Of a DNA stretch of 64,000 nucleotides, positions 26,075 through 32,995 are shown piece by piece. The stretch is from SIG589 sp045652465 (GTDB taxonomy: Bacteria > Bacillota > Clostridia > Oscillospirales > Acutalibacteraceae): assembly GCA_045652465.1 (NCBI GenBank), contig JAZRUI010000006.1, forward strand, positions 1 through 64,000, given 5' to 3'. The notes beneath the pieces were generated by a model. It ran no database searches and was not told the DNA's origin. It worked only from the letters and a program-made list of their open reading frames with translations. Position numbers and translations under genes: made by a program. Each line of letters begins with the position of its first letter. Position 1 is the stretch's first letter.

Positions 26075-27202
26075 GTGGCAATTTCTATCAAAGAAGTTAA
26101 CTCGAAAAAAGAGCTTTGGAAGTGGGTTAGATTCCCCAACAAACTTTATAAGAACAATGAATATTATGTTCCGTTTTTAGGCGTTGATGAATTTGAAACT
26201 TTCTCAAAAGAAAAAAACGCTGCCTATGAATTTTGCGAAACAAAGTTGTTTTTAGCTTATAAGGATAATGAAATCGTCGGAAGAATTGCAGGTCTTATAA
26301 ACCATGCTTACAACAAAAAGTGGAATAAAAACTGCATTCGTTTTACGCGTTTTGACTTTATCGATGATTTTGAGGTTTCTCAAAAACTTTTTGATAGCGT
26401 TGTTGCTTGGGGCAAGGAGAGGGGACACACTGAAATCATGGGTCCCATCGGCTTCACCGATATGGACCACGAGGGCATGCTTGTTGAAGGTTTCGAAGAA
26501 TTCAATATGTCGATAACCTTCTATAACCATCCTTATTATATAACCCATATGGAGCGTTTAGGCTTAAATAAGGATATTGACTGGATTGAGTATAAGATAA
26601 CCGTTCCTACCGAGGTTGATCCCCGAATTGAGCGTATTTCCAATAAGATTATCGAGAAAAAAGGCTTTGATGTCGTAACATATAAAGACCGCAAAGTGCT
26701 TCATGTCGATGCACTCGAGGCATTTAAGATTATTGACGTAGCCTTCTCCAAATTATACGGAACCGTTCCGCTTACTCCCGAAATTATCAAAAATACCGTT
26801 GCCGCTTATATTCCCCTTGTAAATTTGGATTATGTTTGCTCGGTTAAGGATAGCGAGGGTAAAATTATCGCCTTCGGCGTTTTGGTGCCTTCAATCGCAA
26901 AGGCTTTAAAGAAATCCGATGGAAAAATGTGGCCCTTCGGCATCGTTCGTATGCTTAAGGCTTTGAGGGGCAAAAACGATACTCTCGAAATGTTCTTTGT
27001 TGCCGTTGAGCCTGAATATCAAATGCAGGGATTACCCGCCATTATAATCAGCACATTAACAAAGAAAATCATTAAAAACGGTGTTCGTTATTGCGAAACA
27101 GGCCCGATGCTTGAAACCAATTCAGCTGTTCACAGTATGTGGCGCCACTTTGAAAAAAGGCAGCATAGACGCCGCCGTTGCTGGATAAAAACCATAGACT
27201 AA
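26075..27202 (+). CDS. GNAT-fold protein of unknown substrate
   Basis: 375 residues starting at GTG 26075 behind AGAAGGG. The first half (FLAYKDNEIVGRIAGLINHAYN) has the beta4-beta5 pattern of GNAT N-acetyltransferases, and MFFVAVEPEYQMQGLPAIII has the acyl-CoA pyrophosphate-loop character with Q-x-x-G-x-x in place of the canonical RGxG. This doubled layout is known in uncharacterised Firmicutes/Bacteroidetes proteins usually annotated only as hypothetical or GNAT-like; the C-terminus HFEKRQHRRRRC is a basic tail typical of them. No functional neighbour: ABC transporter divergent, tRNA-Leu downstream. Acetyltransferase activity is inference. Confidence 0.72.
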   Translation: MAISIKEVNSKKELWKWVRFPNKLYKNNEYYVPFLGVDEFETFSKEKNAAYEFCETKLFLAYKDNEIVGRIAGLINHAYNKKWNKNCIRFTRFDFIDDFEVSQKLFDSVVAWGKERGHTEIMGPIGFTDMDHEGMLVEGFEEFNMSITFYNHPYYITHMERLGLNKDIDWIEYKITVPTEVDPRIERISNKIIEKKGFDVVTYKDRKVLHVDALEAFKIIDVAFSKLYGTVPLTPEIIKNTVAAYIPLVNLDYVCSVKDSEGKIIAFGVLVPSIAKALKKSDGKMWPFGIVRMLKALRGKNDTLEMFFVAVEPEYQMQGLPAIIISTLTKKIIKNGVRYCETGPMLETNSAVHSMWRHFEKRQHRRRRCWIKTID

Positions 27203-27205
27203 ACG

Positions 27206-27238
27206 AAATCCGAAAAGGTTCGCCTTTTCGGATTTTTA
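27206..27238 (+). terminator. Terminator after the GNAT-like gene
   Basis: AAATCCGAAAAGG/CCTTTTCGGATTT perfect stem with TTCG tetraloop and T tract. Confidence 0.93.
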
Positions 27239-27241
27239 TTG

Positions 27242-27270
27242 TTGACAATGCATTTTCTTGTTGATATAAT
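27242..27270 (+). promoter_or_regulatory. Promoter of the tRNA-Leu locus
   Basis: Consensus TTGACA (27242-27247), 17-bp spacer, TATAAT (27265-27270). It lies 23 bp before the truncated tRNA-Leu copy, not directly before the intact gene, so the transcript should contain the fragment, the insert and then the tRNA. Confidence 0.88.
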
Positions 27271-27285
27271 ACTATTTGTTCAAAA

Positions 27286-27314
27286 TGAATATGCGGATGT
27301 GGCGGAATAGGCAG
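27286..27314 (+). repeat. Direct repeat copy 1: truncated 5' end of tRNA-Leu
   Basis: 29 bp identical to 27477-27505: 7 bp of leader (TGAATAT) and the first 22 nt of the tRNA (acceptor 5' strand, position 8-9 and part of the D arm). After this point homology to the tRNA stops abruptly and the hairpin-rich insert begins. Confidence 0.95.
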
Positions 27315-27476
27315 TTTTATGAACAAGCGCGCCCGATGGGCGAAGAAGCGAAGTTCATAAACGTGCAGCGGTCGAAATTTTAGGCGGCAGGCAATAAAAT
27401 TTCGGGAACCGCAAATGTCACGCGGAGCGCGGATGACATTCCGCGTTTAAGAGATTGAACAATTTTTTATAACAGT
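27315..27476 (+). other. 162-bp hairpin-rich insert between tRNA-Leu fragment and intact tRNA-Leu
   Basis: No ORF of note. Three strong hairpins: H1 TTTATGAAC (27316-27324) with GTTCATAAA (27353-27361), containing an inner CGCCC/GGGCG (27330-27342); H2 CGAAATTTTA (27373-27382) with TAAAATTTCG (27395-27404), extended by GCGGT/ACCGC; H3 ATGTCA/TGACAT (27415-27439), alternative to CGCGGA/TCCGCG (27421-27445). Mixed GC-rich and AT-rich palindromes are unlike the flanks. It could be a small non-autonomous repeat element, a structured RNA, or the remnant of a larger insertion. Confidence 0.8.
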
Positions 27477-27505
27477 TGAATATGCGGATGTGGCGGAATA
27501 GGCAG
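27477..27505 (+). repeat. Direct repeat copy 2: 5' end of intact tRNA-Leu
   Basis: Second copy of the 29-bp repeat, 191 bp after the first. It contains the true 5' end of tRNA-Leu and its 7-bp leader. Confidence 0.95.
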
Positions 27506-27570
27506 ACGCGCTAGATTCAGGTTCTAGTGAGAGCAATCTCATGTGGGTTCAAGTCCCTTCATCCGCACCA
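27484..27570 (+). tRNA. tRNA-Leu (anticodon CAG)
   Basis: Acceptor GCGGATG/CATCCGC, anticodon loop TTCAGGT reading CUG, a long variable arm (TGAGA-GCAA-TCTCA) diagnostic of class II tRNAs, T arm GGGTTCAAGTCCC, discriminator A and encoded CCA (27568-27570). A terminator follows within 10 bp. The gene appears intact. Confidence 0.97.
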
Positions 27571-27576
27571 TTTTTC

Positions 27577-27611
27577 AAAAGAACTAACCGTTTCGGTTAG
27601 TTCTTTTTTTG
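27577..27611 (+). terminator. Terminator after tRNA-Leu
   Basis: AAAAGAACTAACC/GGTTAGTTCTTTT with GTTTC loop and seven T. Confidence 0.93.
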
Positions 27612-27722
27612 CGAAAAAGCGTTTTTTATGCACTAAATATAGTGTATAACACCGATATGTAACAAATTGTCACATATTATAGGCGGTTTTGTAGTAATAT
27701 AATTAATGAGATAGCGTAATTT

Positions 27723-27766
27723 TCGAACTAATAGTTCGATTCTCCTCAAGATTATGCTTTCGATAC
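27723..27766. other. Hairpin plus copy A of a flanking inverted motif
   Basis: TCGAACT-AAT-AGTTCGA (27723-27739) is a perfect hairpin. Directly after it, on the minus strand, 27766-27740 reads GTATC(GAAA)GCATAAT(C)TTGAGGAGAA, which recurs in plus orientation at 28236-28262 beyond the membrane protein gene. It lies 28-55 bp before the start codon, so it could be a leader regulatory element or an end of an inserted segment. The rest of 27612-27794 shows nothing else I recognise. Confidence 0.5.
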
Positions 27767-27794
27767 CAATTTTAACTTTTTGGGGGTTAATATT

Positions 27795-28224
27795 ATGAAA
27801 ACTGCTATGAAACACATTAATGCAATTTTTGCAGGTATTATGGTTGTTGCTTTCTTCCTTCCTTCCCTTCGTTTCCATCAGCATGGGCGGCTTTGGCTCT
27901 GTAAGCTTTAGCTACTTCAAGCTTCTCACCGAGGGTAATGGAGATGGCGCTCTTTGGATGTTCCTCATCCTCATTGGCGTTGTTGCTCTTGGTATCAATG
28001 GCTACATCGCTGCTATTGCTAAGTATGGCAAGTACATAAACATTGCTGCTCCTGTAGTAATCGTTTTCTCCGCTTTCATGGCTATGGATGGCGGTCTCAA
28101 CTATGCTGGCTTCGGTTTCTGGCTCATCGTTATCGCTGCTGTTCTTGCTGCTGTTGTTGCTGTTATTAAGCTTCTCGGCCTCAAGGGCAACCCGGTTTTC
28201 GATGCCGTTAACGACGGTGAATAA
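27795..28224 (+). pseudogene. Small polytopic membrane protein, frameshifted at a TTCC repeat
   Basis: ATG 27795 has a G-rich ribosome site (TGGGGG) and encodes MKTAMKHINAIFAGIMVVAFFLP, a natural N-terminus with a first helix. That frame is lost just after three TTCC units (27855-27866). Removing one unit (4 bp) joins it exactly to the frame that runs to 28224 with PFVSISMGGFG and three further helices, ending NPVFDAVNDGE. The restored product would be about 141 residues with four helices. Codon use downstream is of highly expressed type, so the break looks recent or reversible (phase variation by slippage), or is a sequencing/assembly error. Function unknown. Confidence 0.75.
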
Positions 28225-28235
28225 TTAATTTTTTA

Positions 28236-28262
28236 GTATCACGCGTATAAGTTGAGGAGAAA
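28236..28262 (+). repeat. Copy B of the inverted motif flanking the frameshifted gene
   Basis: GTATC(ACGC)GTATAA-GTTGAGGAGAA matches the minus-strand motif at 27766-27740 with a few substitutions and a one-base gap. The pair brackets the membrane protein gene in inverted orientation. Confidence 0.5.
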
Positions 28263-28282
28263 TAGCGTATTACTTATTTTTG

Positions 28283-28314
28283 GGCGCTCGCAATCGCGGG
28301 CGCTCATTTTTTAT
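28283..28314 (+). terminator. Terminator
   Basis: GCGCTCGC/GCGGGCGC (one G-T pair) with AATC loop, then T6. Confidence 0.85.
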
Positions 28315-28345
28315 GTATATTGATATATAAAATAGTAGAAAAAAC

Positions 28346-28374
28346 TTGACTTTAATACTTTAGTGTGATAAAAG
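28346..28374 (+). promoter_or_regulatory. Promoter of the NhaC-family gene
   Basis: TTGACT (28346-28351), 17-bp spacer, TAAAAG (28369-28374), 45 bp ahead of the start. Confidence 0.5.
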
Positions 28375-28418
28375 TTATATGTATTATATACCTATTAAAT
28401 AGGTTTGGAGGAAAAAAT

Positions 28419-30041
28419 ATGAAAAAAGCATATGTTAAAAATGCGTTGACCATTGTCGTCGTTCTCGGCGTTTTGGCAACAGCTATAACCGTTGCTGCAA
28501 CGGGAGTGACAACAACTGCAACCTTGTGGGCAATGCTTCCGCCCATCGTTGCTATTTGTCTTGCACTTATCACTAAGGAAGTTTATTCCTCGCTTTTCTT
28601 CGGCGTTGTTGTAGGTGCTATACTTGCTTGCGGCGGAAACGGTGCAAAGGCGGTTGACCTTGTTATTAACGATGGTCTTATTTCCGCAATTTCGGGAACC
28701 GCCGGTATTTTCTTGTTCTTGGTTATTCTCGGAACAATAGTTGCGCTTGTTAACAAGTCGGGCGCTTCGGCTGCTTTTGGTCGTTGGGCACAAACCCACA
28801 TTAAGTCCAGAGCAGGTGCTCAGTTGGCAGCATTCGTTTTAGGTGTTCTCATCTTCATCGATGACTATTTCAACTGCTTAACCGTTGGTTCGGTTATGAA
28901 GCCCGTTACCGATTCGCACAGAGTTTCTCGTGCAAAGTTCAGCTACATAATCGATGCTACCGCTGCTCCTATTTGTATGATAGCTCCTATCAGCTCTTGG
29001 GCAGCTGCAGTTACCAGCTATACTGAGGGAACTGCCATTGAAGGTCAGGGCTTTGAATATTTCATCAAGGCAATTCCTTACAACTTCTATTCGCTTTTAA
29101 CTATCGTTTTTGTTGTTGGAATTATATTCCTAAAGGCTGACTTTGGTCCGATGCGTCGTCATGAGATTAACGCTATTGAAAACGGCGATCTCTTCTCGAC
29201 TGATGAGCGCGTTGAAACAACCGAATCCGAAACCAATCCCCGCGGTCGCGTTATCGACCTTATTCTTCCCATCGTTGTTTTAGTTTTGGTTTCTGTTGTT
29301 GGTTTAATCTATGTTGGCGGATTCTTCACCGCTGGCGCTTCCAAGGGCAACTTTGTTGAGGCATTTGCAGGAACTGACGCTACCGTTGGTTTGCCCTGGG
29401 GTGCTTTAATCGCCTTAATCTTTATCATCGGCTATATGCTCGTTCGCAAGCTTATAACCTTCAAGGGCGCTATGGATTGCATTCCGCTCGGATTCAAGGC
29501 TATGGTTCCCGCTATCACTATTTTAACACTCGCAACCTCGCTTAAGAATATGTCTAACGGACTCCTTAATGCTTCGGGTTATGTTGAAGCCTTAATGAAG
29601 AGTGAAGCAGCCCAGAATATGGCAGCATTCCTGCCCGCTGTTATCTTCGTTATTGCTTGCGTTCTCGCTTTCGCAACCGGAACCAGCTGGGGTACATTCG
29701 GTATTCTTATCCCGATTGTTTGCACTATGTTCAAGGTTGGCGACCCGATGCTCGTTATTTGTATGTCGGCTTCGCTCGCAGGCGCAGTTTGCGGCGACCA
29801 TTGCTCGCCCATCAGCGATACAACCATTATGGCTTCCGCAGGTGCTGAATGCGTTCACGTTAACCACGTTTCAACTCAGCTTCCGTATGCTATCTCGGTT
29901 GCAGCAATCTCGTTAGTTTGCTACATCGTTGCAGGTTTTGTTAAGAACGTTTATATTTCCCTCGGCTTGGGCGTTGTTTTGGTAATCGCATTCTTATTGG
30001 TTATGCGCTCGTTAAACAACAAAAAGTCGGCTAAAGCCTAA
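28419..30041 (+). CDS. NhaC-family Na+/H+ antiporter
   Basis: A 540-residue transporter with about 11-12 helices and the NhaC superfamily marks: LIFIDDYFNCLTVGSVMKPVTD (the FIDDYxNxLxxG motif), SRAKFSYIIDATAAPICMIAPISSWAA, and the second-half repeat SLAGAVCGDHCSPISDTTIMASAGAECVHVNHVSTQLPYA. This group (often labelled NhaC or YqkI/MleN-like) exchanges sodium or a dicarboxylate for protons; the precise substrate is uncertain. ATG 28419 with GGAGG at 28407 is chosen over an in-frame codon 54 bp upstream. The neighbouring OadB sodium pump and the Rnf genes fit a sodium-based energetics. Confidence 0.9.
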   Translation: MKKAYVKNALTIVVVLGVLATAITVAATGVTTTATLWAMLPPIVAICLALITKEVYSSLFFGVVVGAILACGGNGAKAVDLVINDGLISAISGTAGIFLFLVILGTIVALVNKSGASAAFGRWAQTHIKSRAGAQLAAFVLGVLIFIDDYFNCLTVGSVMKPVTDSHRVSRAKFSYIIDATAAPICMIAPISSWAAAVTSYTEGTAIEGQGFEYFIKAIPYNFYSLLTIVFVVGIIFLKADFGPMRRHEINAIENGDLFSTDERVETTESETNPRGRVIDLILPIVVLVLVSVVGLIYVGGFFTAGASKGNFVEAFAGTDATVGLPWGALIALIFIIGYMLVRKLITFKGAMDCIPLGFKAMVPAITILTLATSLKNMSNGLLNASGYVEALMKSEAAQNMAAFLPAVIFVIACVLAFATGTSWGTFGILIPIVCTMFKVGDPMLVICMSASLAGAVCGDHCSPISDTTIMASAGAECVHVNHVSTQLPYAISVAAISLVCYIVAGFVKNVYISLGLGVVLVIAFLLVMRSLNNKKSAKA

Positions 30042-30048
30042 TAGAGAT

Positions 30049-30084
30049 AAAAAAACAGCCCGAGAATTTCTCGGGCTGTTTTTT
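30049..30084 (+). terminator. Terminator after the antiporter gene
   Basis: AAAAAACAGCCCGAGA/TCTCGGGCTGTTTTTT, perfect 16-bp stem including the A/T tracts. Confidence 0.94.
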
Positions 30085-30093
30085 GTTTTGAAT

Positions 30094-30234
30094 TTATTGC
30101 TTTCTATTGGTTGTTTTATTAAGTATTAAAACCGAAAGCATTATAATGATTATAACTGCGAAAATTCCTACCAAGCATTTTAAAATGATGGGCAAAGCGA
30201 TTTTAAGCAGGGGGGTAAAACCTAAAAATTTCAT
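30094..30234 (-). CDS. 46-residue membrane protein following oadB (OadG-like position)
   Basis: ATG 30234 with AGGAGG (minus strand, 30247-30242) right after the oadB stop; product MKFLGFTPLLKIALPI followed by one long helix (GIFAVIIIIMLSVLIL) and a short basic tail. In decarboxylase pumps the small gamma subunit OadG is a single-helix protein encoded beside OadB, so position and topology suggest a gamma-like assembly subunit. It lacks the zinc-binding C-terminal tail of classical OadG, so identity is tentative. Confidence 0.7.
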   Translation of the reverse strand: MKFLGFTPLLKIALPIILKCLVGIFAVIIIIMLSVLILNKTTNRKQ

Positions 30235-30249
30235 ATTATTATCCTCCTG

Positions 30250-31359
30250 TTATATAACCTGTAAAACGAGTTTCAGCAAAAGTCCGCCTGCGATAACCGA
30301 AGCGATTTGACCTGAAACATTAACGCCGATTGAATGCATGAGCAAGAAGTTTTGATTGTCTTCAGCAAGACCCATCTTATGAACAACACGGGCCGACATG
30401 GGGAATGCGGAAATTCCGCAAGCGCCAATCATCGGGTTAATCTTCTTCTTGGAGAAGATGTTCATAAACTTGGCAATTAAGATACCGCCGATGGTATCAA
30501 AGATAAATGCGAAGAGGCCAAGGCCTAAGATGAGAAGTGTATCGGGGGTTAAGAATTGGTCAGCCTGCATCTTGAATGCAACGGTAAGACCAAGAAGAAT
30601 GGTTATAAGATTTGCGAGAGCGTTTTGGGCGGTTTCGGAAAGGGAATTAAGAACTCCGCATTCGCGAATGAGGTTACCGAACATTAAGAATCCGATAAGT
30701 GCAACCGAGTCGGGTGCGAAGATGCCGGTTATAACAGTAACAACGATGGGGAAGAGAATCTTGGTTGTTTTGGAAACCTTGGTGCCGGTGTAGTTCATTC
30801 TGATAAGGCGTTCCTTTTTGGTTGTCATTATCTTGATGATGGGGGGCTGAACAACGGGAACGAGTGCCATATAAGAATATGCGGCAACCATTATTGCGCC
30901 TAAATATTTAGAACCTAAGGTGTTTGCAACAAAGATGGATGTGGGACCGTCAGCTGCGCCGATAATACCGATGGATGCTGCATCCTTAATATCGAAGAAG
31001 AGGCAAGCAAGACCAAAGGTCAGGAAAATACCAAACTGCGCCGCCGCACCGAAAATCATCAGTTTCGGGTTGGTTAAAAGCGGTTCGAAATCAATCATCG
31101 CTCCGATGCCTATAAACAGCAAGAGCGGGAAGAGTTCGTTTGCGATACCTGCGTCAAATAATGTTTCGATGGTTTCAACAGCGCCCGATTTAGGCAGGTT
31201 AACAAGAATTGCGCCGAAGCCCATGGGAAGTAAAAGGGTGGGTTCCATATTTTTCTTGATAGCAAGATAAATAAGCAAACCGCCGATTATCCACATAACA
31301 ACGGGGCGCCATTCGATGTTAGCAACATTGCCGAAAACATCCTTAATGAATTGCTCCAT
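30250..31359 (-). CDS. oadB: Sodium ion-translocating decarboxylase, beta subunit
   Basis: Carboxybiotin decarboxylase that couples CO2 release to sodium export. 369 residues, about ten helices. Family motifs: MGFGAILVNLP, PLLLFIGIGAMIDFEPLL, the DGPTSIF segment in ADGPTSIFVANTLG (conserved Asp of the sodium path), VALIGFLMFGNLIRECGVLN, and GACGISAFPMSARVV. The alpha carboxyltransferase and biotin carrier subunits are not in the window, so the decarboxylase (oxaloacetate, methylmalonyl-CoA or glutaconyl-CoA) cannot be named. RBS AAGGAG precedes ATG 31359. Confidence 0.92.
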   Translation of the reverse strand: MEQFIKDVFGNVANIEWRPVVMWIIGGLLIYLAIKKNMEPTLLLPMGFGAILVNLPKSGAVETIETLFDAGIANELFPLLLFIGIGAMIDFEPLLTNPKLMIFGAAAQFGIFLTFGLACLFFDIKDAASIGIIGAADGPTSIFVANTLGSKYLGAIMVAAYSYMALVPVVQPPIIKIMTTKKERLIRMNYTGTKVSKTTKILFPIVVTVITGIFAPDSVALIGFLMFGNLIRECGVLNSLSETAQNALANLITILLGLTVAFKMQADQFLTPDTLLILGLGLFAFIFDTIGGILIAKFMNIFSKKKINPMIGACGISAFPMSARVVHKMGLAEDNQNFLLMHSIGVNVSGQIASVIAGGLLLKLVLQVI

Positions 31360-31508
31360 TTAGATAACTCCTTATTAAATTATTTCCTATATTATACAGT
31401 ATTGCCGATGAATTTACAACATTATTTTCAAATAAAGTATAATTTATTATTTACTTTTTTATTGTGATACGCTATAATCGAAATAACAAATTTTAGGAGT
31501 GTTTTATT

Positions 31509-32948
31509 TTGGCTATTAATCTTTGTGAAAAAGTTGATGTTCGTTATGAAGCCGATGTTGTAGTAGTTGGTGCAGGTGTTGCAGGAACAGCTGCCGCTAT
31601 CGCAGCTGCACGCGGCGGAAAAAGAACACTGCTTATCGAAAGAAGCGGTTGCCTTGGCGGTTTGGTAACAAATGGCCATGTTTCTCCGTTCGATGCCTTC
31701 AAGGATACCAAAGGCAAAACCTTCGGCGGTATTGCTCAGGAAATCGTTGATAGAATGGTTGAACTTCAAAATCGCGTAGGTTGCCCCAACAGTCCTGCTA
31801 AAAGAGTTGGCCCCCATCTCTTTAAGGTTGCTCTTTTGGACCTTGCTATTGAGGCAGGAGTTCGCATTTTATTCCATGCGGATTTAATCAAAACCATCGC
31901 TGAAAACGATGAAATAACCAATATAATTATTCATACAAAATCCGGCATCGAAGCTGTAAGCGCGAAGATGTTCATCGATGCAACCGGTGATGGCGATATG
32001 TTTGCCGACGCAGGCGAGGAATTTGTTATGGGATGCGAAGCTGAATCGGGCACCGAATTGCGCACTGCAGGCTTCGACAAAATGCATTTCGATATTAACT
32101 CTTCGAGCAAATATGACTGCGATGAGGTTAAGGATATTCTTGCCGTTCAGCCCTGCTCGGTTATGTTCTCGATGGGTAATGTTGATATGGCTCAAAACCC
32201 CATTAAATATAACAACAAAAATCTTAAGTTCGAGGATTTGGGTATTGATAGAGATGAGTTCTTCTCTCTTGAATATGCTGGAACCGTTGGTTTCGAAGAG
32301 AACGGCGATTTAATTCCGCTTCCGCAGGGTAGAATTCTTTTCTTCCCGTCGGGCAGACCCAACGAACTTATTGTTAATATGTCCCGCGTAATCGGCGTTG
32401 ACGGAACCGATGCTGTTGCTCTTTCGGAAGCATCCGTTATTGCTCATAAGCAGGTAGTTTATCTTGCCGATTTCTTAAAGCGCTATGTTCCGGGATTTGA
32501 AGATAGCTATCTTATTGAGTCGAGTAACATTTTAGGTGTTCGCGAAACAAGAAGACTTGTTGGTCAATATTTCCTTAAGGGAATTGAGGCTATCGAATGC
32601 AAGCATTTCGATGATGAAATCGCCTGCGGTTCTTACATAATCGATATCCATGATCCCTTCGGCAAGGGTCGCGCTTTGGGCGGTCCTATCCATGGCGAAT
32701 CCTATGGTATTCCTTATGGCTGTATTGCTCCCAAGACCATAAAGAACCTTCTCGTTTGCGGAAGATGTATTTCGGTTGACCATATTGCTCATTCCAGCAC
32801 CCGAATTCAGGGCACCTGCGTTATGACAGGTCAGGCAGCAGGCGCTGCAGCAGCCGTTGCTCTCGATACCAACACAACCGTTCAAACCGTTGATGTTCAA
32901 AAGGTTCGCGAGGCGCTGAGAAACGATGGCGTTTTGCTTCGTCAGTAA
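31509..32948 (+). CDS. FAD-dependent oxidoreductase (FAD_oxidored family)
   Basis: 479 residues, beginning at TTG 31509 with AGGAG at 31496. Rossmann FAD site VVVVGAGVAGTAAAIAAARGG near residue 20, GCLGGLVTNGHVSP (flavin contact typical of PF12831 proteins), MFIDATGDGDMFADAG, and the C-terminal RIQGTCVMTGQAAGAAAAVAL. This family is widespread in gut Firmicutes and often acts on carbohydrates or heterocycles; no partner enzyme is adjacent and the substrate is unknown. It is monocistronic with its own terminator. Confidence 0.88.
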   Translation: MAINLCEKVDVRYEADVVVVGAGVAGTAAAIAAARGGKRTLLIERSGCLGGLVTNGHVSPFDAFKDTKGKTFGGIAQEIVDRMVELQNRVGCPNSPAKRVGPHLFKVALLDLAIEAGVRILFHADLIKTIAENDEITNIIIHTKSGIEAVSAKMFIDATGDGDMFADAGEEFVMGCEAESGTELRTAGFDKMHFDINSSSKYDCDEVKDILAVQPCSVMFSMGNVDMAQNPIKYNNKNLKFEDLGIDRDEFFSLEYAGTVGFEENGDLIPLPQGRILFFPSGRPNELIVNMSRVIGVDGTDAVALSEASVIAHKQVVYLADFLKRYVPGFEDSYLIESSNILGVRETRRLVGQYFLKGIEAIECKHFDDEIACGSYIIDIHDPFGKGRALGGPIHGESYGIPYGCIAPKTIKNLLVCGRCISVDHIAHSSTRIQGTCVMTGQAAGAAAAVALDTNTTVQTVDVQKVREALRNDGVLLRQ

Positions 32949-32957
32949 TCAATAAAT

Positions 32958-32992
32958 AAAAAAGACACCCTATGAATTTAGGGTGTCTTTTA
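32958..32992. terminator. Bidirectional terminator
   Basis: AAAAGACACCCTA/TAGGGTGTCTTTT type stem between the convergent FAD oxidoreductase and mnmA genes. Confidence 0.92.
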
Positions 32993-32995
32993 ATT

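Noticed and set aside
27415..27445. H-type pseudoknot in the tRNA-Leu insert (ATGTCA/TGACAT interleaved with CGCGGA/TCCGCG)
   Set aside because: The two connecting loops that must span the stems are zero nucleotides long, so the fold is not sterically feasible; treated as two alternative hairpins.
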